Positions 1 through 6,785 of a DNA stretch of 16,518 nt are shown one piece after another. The DNA comes from Ruminococcus sp. GTDB taxonomy: Bacteria > Bacillota > Clostridia > Oscillospirales > Acutalibacteraceae. The position numbers and the translations under genes are program-made. The stretch's first letter is position 1. Every line of letters starts with the position of its first letter. The stretch covers positions 1-16,518 of the forward strand of contig JAMPAE010000014.1 of NCBI GenBank assembly GCA_023667385.1. Reading direction: 5' to 3'. Below the pieces are notes generated by a model. The model saw only the letters and a program-made list of their open reading frames with translations, was not told the origin of the DNA and searched no databases.

Positions 1-1
1 A

Positions 2-103
2 GTTTTTCATGATTTAAGTGTGGATTCACAACCGATTCAGGCGACAAAATACCGCAAAAATCGACCTTTGGTGGTGATTAATAAAGCCGCAAATTCAGTG
101 TAA
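2..103 (+). CDS. C-terminal end of an unrecognised protein (5' end outside window)
   Basis: A plus-strand frame is open from the window edge and ends at TAA 101-103. It encodes about 33 residues, starting VFHDLSVDSQPIQ and ending LVVINKAANSV. Codon use and base composition match the coding regions further right and differ from the AT-rich DNA that begins right after the stop, so I read it as a genuine gene end. The piece is mixed polar and basic, with a short hydrophobic run (LVVI) near the end. It has no motif I can assign. No function is proposed; the sequence left of the window would settle it. Confidence 0.6.
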   Translation, partial: VFHDLSVDSQPIQATKYRKNRPLVVINKAANSV

Positions 104-111
104 AAAACACC

Positions 112-133
112 CTCAAATTTAATTGTTTTTGAG
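112..133 (+). terminator. Possible weak terminator hairpin after the left-edge gene
   Basis: CTCAAA at 112-117 pairs perfectly with TTTGAG at 128-133 around a 10-nt loop, 8 nt downstream of the stop codon at 103. The stem is short and AT-rich, and no T-tract follows it. It may be a weak terminator or chance pairing in AT-rich DNA. Confidence 0.25.
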
Positions 134-493
134 CACTAAAATCAAAATGTATATTGATGAATAATTATGCAAAAGTAACAGCGCATCTCATTGAAAATGT
201 GTCTCTTCTTGTGCACTGCAAAACTTTGAAAAACACAAAGAAATCTCTCATTATTGTTCCTTTACGTAAGTTTAACAAATATACTACATATTGTTTTTAT
301 TTGGATTTTTATCATCTAATCAACAATTTGCAGTGGTTTACGTATTTCTATAGTAATTATCATCAATGTTTTGCAAAGCAAATTAACGTTGCGCAAGCAA
401 AACAGCACAAATTTGTTTTTTGCATAATGGCAGAAATCAGCTTCAAAAATCTCCGATTAATCAGCTCATCTCAAGGAAAATATTTCGGGATTT

Positions 494-521
494 TTGACCG
501 AAAAAAAGCACTATATATAAT
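494..521 (+). promoter_or_regulatory. Possible sigma-A promoter in the intergenic region
   Basis: TTGACC at 494-499 and TATAAT at 516-521 are separated by 16 bp, close to the sigma-A consensus. No gene follows on this strand. A transcript starting near 528 would run into the hairpin at 613-639, which has a T-rich plus-strand tail at 641-650, giving an RNA of about 115 nt. In DNA this AT-rich a chance match is a real possibility. Confidence 0.35.
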
Positions 522-659
522 AGAAAAGAGAATCCTTTGAAATAATCATAAATCTGATGAATTTTTTTGATAATAAAAAACACTTTCTTCACAAAAATTA
601 CATAAAAAAAGAGAAATGCACGTCATTTGAATGCATTTCCCTTTTCTATTATATATAGT
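510..659. repeat. Perfect 19-bp inverted repeat flanking a 112-bp AT-rich core
   Basis: ACTATATATAATAGAAAAG at 510-528 is the exact reverse complement of 641-659. The 150-bp unit between the outer ends contains the terminator hairpin and no coding capacity. The size and perfect terminal repeats fit a small MITE-like element or a long-range RNA stem. No target-site duplication is visible at the flanks, which weakens the mobile-element reading. Confidence 0.45.
604..641 (-). terminator. Rho-independent terminator of the rnf operon
   Basis: GAAATGCA at 613-620 pairs perfectly with TGCATTTC at 632-639 around an 11-nt loop. Read on the minus strand the stem is followed by TCTTTTTTT, a good U-tract, and it lies about 23 nt beyond the rnfB stop. 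On the plus strand the stem is followed by CCCTTTTCTATT, so it may also work in the other direction. Confidence 0.75.
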
Positions 660-661
660 TT

Positions 662-1483
662 TTATTTCACTGCATTGTGCTTATGAACCGTATACAAATC
701 AATGCAGCCAATTGGGCAAACCTCGTGGCATTTTCCGCAGCCTGTGCACTTGTCATAGTCAACAGTTGCGCAGAAATTATCAATTGTAACAGCTCCTGCT
801 TCGCATACCTTAGTGCATTTCATGCAGCCAATGCAGCCTGCTTTACACTGCTTTCTTGTTTGAGCACCTTTATCGTGGTTATTGCACAAAACAGCAGCCT
901 TGGTTGTGTCAAGCGGAAACAGGTCAATGAGATGTCTCGGGCAGGTTTTGATGCACATTTTGCAGGCACGGCAGTTGTCAGGGTTGATTCTGGCAACACC
1001 ATCACAGATGAAAATTGCATCATATTGGCAAACGTTTACGCAGTCGCCAAAGCCGATACAACCGTAAACACAGTTTTTCGGTCCGCCAAAAAGCTGAGCT
1101 GCCATTTTGCAGCTTTTTACGCCGCTATATTCGAGCTTTTCCTCAACGTTTGTGCAGTTACCCTGACACATAACAGCAGCAGTCATCGGGGTTACCGAGC
1201 CTGCCTCCAAGCCCATGATTGAGGCAATTGCCTGAGCGGTATCGCCACCACCGGGAGTACAACGGTTGCACTCATCTGTTTCGCCTTTTGAAAGTGCACT
1301 TGCATAACCGTCACAGCCGCTAAATCCGCAGGCACCGCAGTTTGCACCGGGAAGACATTCACGAATTGCAGCCGCCTTTTCGTCAACGGGAACAGCAAAA
1401 ACAATTGATGCAACGGCAAGACCTAAGCCTAAAACAAGGCCGATTACCGCAACGATTACAACAGCAAGAATAATTGAACTCAT
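662..1483 (-). CDS. rnfB: RnfB, ferredoxin-oxidising polyferredoxin subunit of the Rnf complex
   Basis: RnfB is the membrane-anchored iron-sulfur subunit that accepts electrons from reduced ferredoxin and passes them into the Rnf complex. The 273-residue protein starts with one transmembrane helix (about residues 4-30). A 4Fe-4S domain follows with Cys49, Cys52, Cys57 and Cys75 in the typical NCGACGFSGC context. The rest is polyferredoxin: Cys138/142/148/152, CRACKMCIKTCP at 171-182, Cys213-227, and CTGCGKCHEVCP at 246-257, plus Cys106/110/125. That is room for about five clusters, as in clostridial RnfB rather than the shorter proteobacterial form. The start at 1483 has AAGGGGGT seven bases upstream, overlapping the rnfA stop, which suggests translational coupling. 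It is the last gene of the operon, followed by a terminator. Confidence 0.96.
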   Translation of the reverse strand: MSSIILAVVIVAVIGLVLGLGLAVASIVFAVPVDEKAAAIRECLPGANCGACGFSGCDGYASALSKGETDECNRCTPGGGDTAQAIASIMGLEAGSVTPMTAAVMCQGNCTNVEEKLEYSGVKSCKMAAQLFGGPKNCVYGCIGFGDCVNVCQYDAIFICDGVARINPDNCRACKMCIKTCPRHLIDLFPLDTTKAAVLCNNHDKGAQTRKQCKAGCIGCMKCTKVCEAGAVTIDNFCATVDYDKCTGCGKCHEVCPIGCIDLYTVHKHNAVK

Positions 1484-1495
1484 TGTTTTACCCCC

Positions 1496-2092
1496 TTAAC
1501 CGAAAATGTTTTCAACAATGCCTGTGAAGCCAAGAAATGACACTGAAACAAGCGAAGCCGCCACAAGCGTGATTGGAAGCCCTTTCATGAACTTCGGAAC
1601 ATCACATGATTCAAGCCTTTCACGCACACCTGCAAACATTACCATTGCAAGCATGAAGCCAAGACCTGCACCGACTGAGTTGAACATTGACTGAACAAAA
1701 TTATATCCGTTATCAATATTAAGGATTACAACGCCGAGAACAGCGCAGTTTGTTGTGATGAGCGGAAGATAGATTCCGAGCGAGCTGTAAAGCGACGGAA
1801 TGTACTTTTTGAGGATGATTTCAACAAGCTGAACAAGTGCCGCAATGACAAGAATGAACACGATTGTCTGGAGATATTCAAGGTCATTCTTAACCAAAAG
1901 CGTGTTTATCGGGAATGTTACAGCAGTTGAAATTGCCATAACAAAGATAACAGCTACACTCATACCCATTGCTGTGTTAAGCTTTTTTGAAACACCGAGA
2001 AACGGGCAGATACCGAGGAACTTTGCAAGAATGAAGTTCTGCGTCAGAATTGCCGTGAGCAAAATTGAGATAAGTCCTTTTGTGAGTTCCAT
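1496..2092 (-). CDS. rnfA: RnfA, integral membrane subunit of the Rnf complex
   Basis: RnfA is a six-helix membrane protein. Together with RnfE it forms the core of the Rnf ferredoxin:NAD+ oxidoreductase and, by family knowledge, carries a buried iron-sulfur centre in the membrane. The 198-residue product has the family length and starts MELTKGLISILLTAILTQNF; it contains the conserved LGICPFLGVSKKL segment near residues 26-38 and GVRERLE near the C-terminal part. Its ATG overlaps the rnfE stop by one base (TAATG) and is preceded by GGAGGT at 2102-2107, partly inside rnfE. RnfB follows after 12 bases. Confidence 0.96.
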   Translation of the reverse strand: MELTKGLISILLTAILTQNFILAKFLGICPFLGVSKKLNTAMGMSVAVIFVMAISTAVTFPINTLLVKNDLEYLQTIVFILVIAALVQLVEIILKKYIPSLYSSLGIYLPLITTNCAVLGVVILNIDNGYNFVQSMFNSVGAGLGFMLAMVMFAGVRERLESCDVPKFMKGLPITLVAASLVSVSFLGFTGIVENIFG

Positions 2093-2817
2093 TATTTACT
2101 TACCTCCATTTCCTTTTTAGCTTCGTCTTTTGTTTCGCTGCTTGGACATGAATGAAGTGTGCAGCTTTGAGCCATCGGGCAGGCTTCACAACCACGAAGT
2201 TCAGCCCTTGGCTTGCCCTTCTTTTCTGCCATTCTGTTAACCACAGCCATGAGCACGCCAAACACGAAGAATCCTCCCGGAGGAAGAATAAAGATGAGCA
2301 TCGGATTTTCTGCAAGGAACGGAACGCTCAGTCCAAGGAATGAGCCTGCGCCGAGGATTTCACGAACAGAGCTCATCAAAAACAGCGCAACCGTGAATCC
2401 AACACCCATGCCGAGTCCGTCAACAGCGGAAGCAAGAACAGGATTTTTGCTTGCGAATGCCTCTGCTCTGCCGAGGATGATGCAGTTAACAACAATCAGC
2501 GGAAGATAAACGCCGAGCTGCTCATCAAGTTCGGGAGAGAAAGCTTTAACCACCATCTGAACGATGGTAACGAATGATGCAATAATAACAACGTATGCAG
2601 GAATACGCACCTTATCGGGGATAACCTTGCGAAGCGCAGAGATTACAACGTTTGAGCAAATCAAAACAATTGATGCTGCAAGACCCATGCCGAGCGCACT
2701 CTGAACCGATGTTGTTGTTGCAAGAGTCGGGCAGGTTCCGAGAACGAGCCTGAGAACAGGATTTTCGGTGATGATGCCTTTGGTAAATTCCTTACCGAGT
2801 GATTTTTTCTCAGCCAT
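2092..2817 (-). CDS. rnfE: RnfE, integral membrane subunit, with a Cys-rich C-terminal tail
   Basis: RnfE is the partner of RnfA in the membrane core of the Rnf complex. I choose the ATG at 2817 (protein MAEKKSLGKEF..., 241 residues) over an in-frame ATG at 2841. GGAGG at 2826-2830 sits eight bases before it, and it overlaps the rnfG stop by eight bases. The body shows hydrophobic helices and family segments such as NPVLRLVLGTCP near residue 19 and GVYLPLIVVNC near residue 101. The oddity is the tail: after the last helix about 40 extra hydrophilic residues contain Cys210, Cys213, Cys219 and Cys224 (C-x2-C-x5-C-x4-C). This is enough for a metal or iron-sulfur site on the cytoplasmic side. The tail makes the protein longer than the roughly 200-230 residues I expect for the family. 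Confidence 0.95.
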   Translation of the reverse strand: MAEKKSLGKEFTKGIITENPVLRLVLGTCPTLATTTSVQSALGMGLAASIVLICSNVVISALRKVIPDKVRIPAYVVIIASFVTIVQMVVKAFSPELDEQLGVYLPLIVVNCIILGRAEAFASKNPVLASAVDGLGMGVGFTVALFLMSSVREILGAGSFLGLSVPFLAENPMLIFILPPGGFFVFGVLMAVVNRMAEKKGKPRAELRGCEACPMAQSCTLHSCPSSETKDEAKKEMEVSK

Positions 2818-3388
2818 TTGATGCACCTCCCGCAATTTCATTGAAAGCGTTCACAGCCGCATTAACTGCATTGACAACCGCCGTTGAAGTTATTGTTGCC
2901 GCTGTAATAGCCTGTATGTTCTGACCTTCGTTTGAGTTTTTGTTAACAACCAGTTCACCGCTTTTACCGATGAATCTCTCTTTAAATTCGGGCTTTTTTG
3001 AGTTTTGACCCAAACCCGGAGTTTCATTGCTGCAATCAAGAATCTCAAAGCCGATGATTTCGCCGTTAGTATCAAAACCAACCATAACTTTAACATCGCC
3101 GCCATAACCTTTTGCAGCAGTTGTGAAGATATAGCCAACAAGATCGCCGCTTTCATTGCTGCCTTTGCAATATGTCATGTTGGTATCACTGACAGCCTCT
3201 GCTTCTGAAAAGTTTGCTGCCGCAGAAAGAACCAGCTTACGGCTTGCATTTTCAGTATCAACTGCGTTTTGCGCAATCTTGCCTTTTGTGACATTATTTG
3301 TCAGCGCCAGCAGCACCGAAGCCACAAGACAAATCACAAGAAGAGCCACAGCAGGCAATGCAATGTCTTTTGCTTTTATGTTTTTCAT
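2810..3388 (-). CDS. rnfG: RnfG, covalent-FMN subunit of the Rnf complex
   Basis: RnfG carries a covalently bound FMN on the outer face of the membrane and relays electrons within the Rnf complex. The 192-residue protein has one N-terminal helix (about residues 9-30) followed by an extracytoplasmic FMN-binding domain. It has the family segments NETPGLG near 121-127 and ITAATITSTAVV at 161-172. By family knowledge the flavin is attached through phosphoester to the Thr of the [ST]GAT-x-[ST] motif, here Thr165. The usual Gly of that motif is Ala163 (TAAT in place of TGAT), a mild departure. The start at 3388 overlaps the rnfD stop (ATGA), with AGGAGG at 3399-3404 upstream. ApbE, the enzyme that would attach the FMN, is encoded upstream in the same cluster. 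Confidence 0.95.
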   Translation of the reverse strand: MKNIKAKDIALPAVALLVICLVASVLLALTNNVTKGKIAQNAVDTENASRKLVLSAAANFSEAEAVSDTNMTYCKGSNESGDLVGYIFTTAAKGYGGDVKVMVGFDTNGEIIGFEILDCSNETPGLGQNSKKPEFKERFIGKSGELVVNKNSNEGQNIQAITAATITSTAVVNAVNAAVNAFNEIAGGASNG

Positions 3389-4389
3389 GCTTTTGCCGCC
3401 TCCTCTTTCTTTGATTTTTTCTCTTTAACAGAGCCAAACGGCTTTGCAACAGTGAAGTTTTCAATGTGCGGAACAAAAATGTTCATCAGTATGATTGAGA
3501 ATGACACGCCCTCCGGAAGTGAGCCGAAGATTCTGATGACAGAAGTGATAAGTCCGCAGCCAATGCCGAAAATGATTTTACCTTTAAGGTTGATTGGCGA
3601 AGTTGTGTAATCGGTTGCCATGAAGAATGCACCCAGCATCAAGCCGCCTCCAAGAAGCTCATATGCCATGAACTCAAAGCTGCCCTTGCCTGCAATCAGC
3701 ATACAAACGGCAACAGTACCAATGAAAGTGAGCGGGATTGCAGGTGAGATAACCTTTCTGAGGATGAGATAAAGTCCGCCGACAATCAGTGCGATTGAGC
3801 AAACCTCACCCATTGAGCCGCCATGATAGCCAATGAGCATTTGGGCAAGGCTCGGAAGCCCTTCAACTGCTGAAACATCGCCGCCCGAAACAGTTGCAAG
3901 CTGAGCCATCGGGGTTGCCGATGTAACAGCATCTGCTGACCATCCGTTTGCAAACGGAACAATCCATTTTGCCATTGCTGTCGGGAATGATACCATGAGA
4001 ATGATTCTTGCAGTCATTGCGGGGTTAACAAAGTTCTGACCGATGCCGCCGAACATCTGCTTAACCACAACAACGGCAATGATGCTGCCGATTGCAGCCA
4101 TCCAAAACGGAAGTGTTGCCGGCAGGTTCATTGCAAGAATAAGACCTGTTACAACTGCGCTGAGATCGCCGATTGTGTTTGCTCTTTTCATCACTTTGCG
4201 TGAAGCGTATTCGGCAAGAACAGCAACACCGACTGTTACTGCCGTAAGTGCCAGTGCTCTTGTTCCAAAATAGACAACGCTCATGATGAACGCAGGAACA
4301 AGCGCAATGATAACATCAAGCATGATGCCTGTTGTTGTTTCGTTTGATCGAACGTGCGGTGACGCACTGACCGTGAGTTTTTTTGCCAT
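3385..4389 (-). CDS. rnfD: RnfD, membrane subunit with covalent FMN
   Basis: RnfD is a polytopic membrane subunit of the Rnf complex and the second carrier of covalent FMN. The start is placed at ATG 4389 (MAKKLTVSASPHVRSNET, 334 residues). It overlaps the rnfC stop by one base (TAATG), and the protein then begins with the normal family N-terminus. A longer frame reaching 4494 would add 35 residues that lie wholly inside rnfC. The flavinylation motif is DAVTSATPMA at residues 153-162, with Thr159 the expected FMN site. Other family segments are GQNFVNPAM near 117-125 and MATDYTTSP near 257-265. The C-terminus is strongly charged (VKEKKSKKEEAAKA). A GAGG-containing site lies just upstream, inside rnfC. 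Confidence 0.96.
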   Translation of the reverse strand: MAKKLTVSASPHVRSNETTTGIMLDVIIALVPAFIMSVVYFGTRALALTAVTVGVAVLAEYASRKVMKRANTIGDLSAVVTGLILAMNLPATLPFWMAAIGSIIAVVVVKQMFGGIGQNFVNPAMTARIILMVSFPTAMAKWIVPFANGWSADAVTSATPMAQLATVSGGDVSAVEGLPSLAQMLIGYHGGSMGEVCSIALIVGGLYLILRKVISPAIPLTFIGTVAVCMLIAGKGSFEFMAYELLGGGLMLGAFFMATDYTTSPINLKGKIIFGIGCGLITSVIRIFGSLPEGVSFSIILMNIFVPHIENFTVAKPFGSVKEKKSKKEEAAKA

Positions 4390-5735
4390 TATTTTGCACC
4401 GTCCTCTCTGATGATTTGCTTTGCAAGGCGCATATACTGAACAAGCGGTCTGCCTGAGGGGCAGGAATAAGAGCAGGAACCACATTCCATGCAAACCATG
4501 ACTCCGCTGTTTTTGAGTCCGTCAACATCTTTGATTTTTGCCGCTCTTTCAATGTTAGTCGGCATAAGGCTCATCGGGCAAACGCTCACGCATCTGCCGC
4601 AGCGGATGCAGTCACGTTCTTTTTTGATGATGTCTTTTCTGTCTTCAAAAGCAAGCAAGGCGTTGTTCTGCTTGCAAATTGGTGCTTGGGTATCGCAAAT
4701 TGCAACGCCCATCATCGGTCCGCCGAAAATGATCTTTCTTGGCTCGGCCTTGAAGCCGCCGCAAAAATCAATGATGTCTTGCAAGTTTGTACCAATCGGA
4801 ACACGCAGGTTTTTCGGCTCAGCAATTGCGCTTCCGTCAACAGTGATTGAACGGCTGATGAGCGGTTTTCCGGTGCGCAGATACCTGCCGACAAAAGCAA
4901 CCGAAGCAACGTTCATAACCACACAGCCAACGTCAGCCGGAAGCTTTCCGGGCGGAACCTTTCTGCCTGTTGCGGAAAGCACCATCATTTTCTCCGCACC
5001 CTGGGGGTACTTTGATTTGAGGGTCATCAGCTTAACAACGTCGCCTGATTCATTATCCTTGTCCGCAATCTCTTTCAAAATTTTGAATGCCTGCGGTTTG
5101 TTATCTTCAATTGCAATGATAATCTGCTTGAACTGCAAAAACTCCTGAAGCTTATAAACACCCTCAAGAATATCCTGCGGATCTTCAACGCAGGCACGAT
5201 AGTCAACCGTGATATATGGCTCGCACTCTGCGGCGTTGATGATCAATGTGTCAACATTTTTGTCATCAGGGAAGTTCAGCTTAACATGAGTTGGGAATCC
5301 TGCTCCGCCCAAGCCAACAAGACCTGATTCACGCACAGCCTTGATAAGTTCTGCCTTATTTGTGACAACGGGAGGCTTGATACCCTCATAAGGACGCATC
5401 TCACCGTCTGATTCAATTGTGACACCCTTGCAGATCATTCCGTTTGCAAGCTTCACGTCACCAACAGATGTTACCTTGCCCGAAACACTTGCATGAATCG
5501 GAGCAGAAACAAACTTATCCGTGTCGCCGATAAGCTGACCAACAGAAACTATGTCGCCGACCTTAACCGTCGGAACACAGGGAGCACCAATACACTGCTG
5601 CATCGGAAGCACAACCTTCTGCGGGATCGGCATTCGTTCAACCGGCATTTCAGCCGTGTTTTTGTTGTGAGAAACGTTCACGCCGCCTCGGCTTTTGCCG
5701 ACTGCGGTCAAAACTCCGTCAACAATTTTGCTCAT
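4389..5735 (-). CDS. rnfC: RnfC, NADH/FMN-binding iron-sulfur subunit of the Rnf complex
   Basis: RnfC is the peripheral cytoplasmic subunit where NAD+ is reduced (or NADH oxidised). It is related to the flavin subunit of respiratory complex I. The 448-residue protein has an N-terminal RnfC barrel-type region, then the nucleotide/flavin-binding motif GLGGAGFPTH at 141-150 and NAAECEPYIT at 168-177. At the C-terminus are two 4Fe-4S motifs, Cys376/379/382/386 and Cys415/418/421/425. It is first of the six rnf genes (C-D-G-E-A-B, the clostridial order) and overlaps rnfD by one base. A GGGG-type ribosome-binding site precedes ATG 5735. The 130-nt leader before it has no convincing promoter, so it is probably co-transcribed with the apbE group, though a separate weak promoter near 5775-5790 cannot be excluded. 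Confidence 0.96.
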   Translation of the reverse strand: MSKIVDGVLTAVGKSRGGVNVSHNKNTAEMPVERMPIPQKVVLPMQQCIGAPCVPTVKVGDIVSVGQLIGDTDKFVSAPIHASVSGKVTSVGDVKLANGMICKGVTIESDGEMRPYEGIKPPVVTNKAELIKAVRESGLVGLGGAGFPTHVKLNFPDDKNVDTLIINAAECEPYITVDYRACVEDPQDILEGVYKLQEFLQFKQIIIAIEDNKPQAFKILKEIADKDNESGDVVKLMTLKSKYPQGAEKMMVLSATGRKVPPGKLPADVGCVVMNVASVAFVGRYLRTGKPLISRSITVDGSAIAEPKNLRVPIGTNLQDIIDFCGGFKAEPRKIIFGGPMMGVAICDTQAPICKQNNALLAFEDRKDIIKKERDCIRCGRCVSVCPMSLMPTNIERAAKIKDVDGLKNSGVMVCMECGSCSYSCPSGRPLVQYMRLAKQIIREDGAK

Positions 5736-5823
5736 TCTTTCAACCCCTAAATTTTAGATTTCTTTGCTGTAAATATATATTAATCTGAGTAAATCAGTAT
5801 TTACCGATAATTATTGCTTTCTC

Positions 5824-5860
5824 TGCGGTGTAACCTACTTTGCACACAAACTGCACCGCA
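5824..5860 (-). promoter_or_regulatory. Possible structured RNA element between the Gx-family gene and rnfC
   Basis: TGCGGTG at 5824-5830 and CACCGCA at 5854-5860 are perfect complements. They enclose a small inner hairpin (TTTG 5839-5842 with CAAA 5847-5850). On the minus strand the structure begins a few bases after the stop of the Gx-family gene and is not followed by a T-tract, so it is not a normal terminator. It could be a processing site, an mRNA stability stem or an attenuator that sets the level of rnf relative to the genes upstream. Confidence 0.35.
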
Positions 5861-5865
5861 CATAT

Positions 5866-6396
5866 TCACAATTGCCTTTTAGCAATCACTTTTTCCAGCC
5901 TTGGCATCACAGCGTTCACAATTGTTCCGGTTAAAATACCTGTTATGATTGCAAAAATCAGCAGATATTTGCCGTAGCTTATGAGCATCACCGTGCCTGA
6001 AATGAGGCACGCCGAAATCAACTGTCCAAGGTTGTGCGCCGCTGCACACAAAACACCGATTCCAATGAAGCTGATGTTTTTTTGTTTTCGCCTCACCATC
6101 ATACAAAGCACAATTGTGCTTAAAATTCCACCGCAAAAGCTCATCAGCGCCGCCGTTGCGCCCCTTGTGATGAACGCAAACAGAACTTTGATAAGCGTGA
6201 TGTATATCGCACCGGAAAATCCTGCAAAACAGGCGGTGAACATTGTCACTATATTTGAAAGCCCGGGCTTTGCGCCAACAGGCAGAAACGGTATATCAGG
6301 AGCAAGCTGACTTTCCATGAAGCTCAGAACCAGAGCAAGTGCTCCGAGAATGCCGAGCAATGCAATTTTTTCAGCTTTGGTGTTTTCTTTTTTCAT
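5866..6396 (-). CDS. Gx transporter family membrane protein (Hpre_diP_synt_I family; EetB-like)
   Basis: A 176-residue, very hydrophobic protein with about five predicted membrane helices. It has the hallmark GAKPGLSNIVTM near residues 41-52 and GVLCAAAHNLGQ near 113-124. These mark the family often named heptaprenyl diphosphate synthase component I or Gx transporter; those names rest on old annotation, not on a shown reaction here. Family members occur next to ApbE and NusG-domain-II proteins in flavin-based extracellular electron transfer loci, where the pair is called EetA/EetB. The same neighbours are present here: the NusG-II gene ends 29 nt upstream. AGGAAA precedes the ATG. An ECF-type uptake role or a role in passing electrons to extracytoplasmic flavoproteins are both possible; the sequence does not decide. 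Confidence 0.85.
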   Translation of the reverse strand: MKKENTKAEKIALLGILGALALVLSFMESQLAPDIPFLPVGAKPGLSNIVTMFTACFAGFSGAIYITLIKVLFAFITRGATAALMSFCGGILSTIVLCMMVRRKQKNISFIGIGVLCAAAHNLGQLISACLISGTVMLISYGKYLLIFAIITGILTGTIVNAVMPRLEKVIAKRQL

Positions 6397-6425
6397 TAAT
6401 CAAAGTTTCCTTATGTGAAATCGAA

Positions 6426-6785
6426 TCAATAAGCCACTGCGTCAAACTGTGCTTTGCCGGAACTTTTCAGCGTCACCACAACCTTGTTCGGCACGCACGC
6501 CATTGTGTCACCCGCTTTGCTGAGCCTGCCTTTTTTCACGCAGAGCTTATCAGGGCAATCGGAGCTGAAAAACTCCACTGCGTCACTGTGAATCATAAGC
6601 ACACAGCCGCCAACGTTCAGCGTTTGCTCATCCTCAACCGAAGCAAGCTCAATTTCGTTTTTCAGCTCACCGTCAAGATACACAAGTGCTGTTACGCTTT
6701 CACTTGGCATGAAACTTGGAATAAACAGCAAAACGCAAATTATGCACAGCGAAACAATAATCAGAATGTCACCTTTTTTAATCAT
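6426..6785 (-). CDS. NusG domain II-containing membrane-anchored protein (EetA-like)
   Basis: A 119-residue protein with one N-terminal membrane helix (about residues 6-25) and a small extracytoplasmic domain. The signature DCPDKLCVKKG at 76-86 followed by ACVPNKVVV at 96-104 is that of the NusG_II family, with Cys77, Cys82 and Cys97 in the conserved places. Despite the domain name it is not the transcription factor NusG, because it has no NGN or KOW domain and is exported or anchored. Its ATG follows the apbE stop with no gap, and the Gx-family gene comes next. In Listeria-type extracellular electron transfer loci a similar pair (EetA, EetB) is needed for electron flow to flavinylated surface proteins; transfer of that role to this gene is inference from context. 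Confidence 0.85.
   Translation of the reverse strand: MIKKGDILIIVSLCIICVLLFIPSFMPSESVTALVYLDGELKNEIELASVEDEQTLNVGGCVLMIHSDAVEFFSSDCPDKLCVKKGRLSKAGDTMACVPNKVVVTLKSSGKAQFDAVAY

Larger units (their letters stand above)
104..661. other. AT-rich intergenic region without a credible gene
   Basis: These 558 bases separate the plus-strand left-edge gene from the end of the minus-strand rnf operon, so two transcripts converge here. The base composition is clearly more AT-rich than the flanking genes. An open frame at 154-540 has no ribosome-binding site, a composition unlike the neighbouring genes and no recognisable motif, so it is not called as a gene. What can be supported is a hairpin terminator near 604-645, a perfect 19-bp inverted repeat (510-528 and 641-659), and a plausible plus-strand promoter at 494-521. 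Confidence 0.6.

Noticed and set aside
154..540. Open frame of 128 codons on the plus strand
   Set aside because: No ribosome-binding site, AT-driven amino acid composition unlike the neighbouring genes, no recognisable motif, and its 3' end runs through the inverted repeat.
677..1222. Plus-strand open frame opposite rnfB
   Set aside because: Antisense shadow of a Cys-rich gene; no start signal and no family resemblance.
4390..4494. Longer N-terminus for RnfD
   Set aside because: The added 35 residues lie entirely inside rnfC, have no family match, and the ATG at 4389 gives the normal RnfD start and a TAATG overlap.
5736..5865. Rex-type redox operator before rnfC
   Set aside because: Only a half-site-like ATTGTGAA is seen near the Gx-family stop; no second half in inverted orientation at the right spacing.
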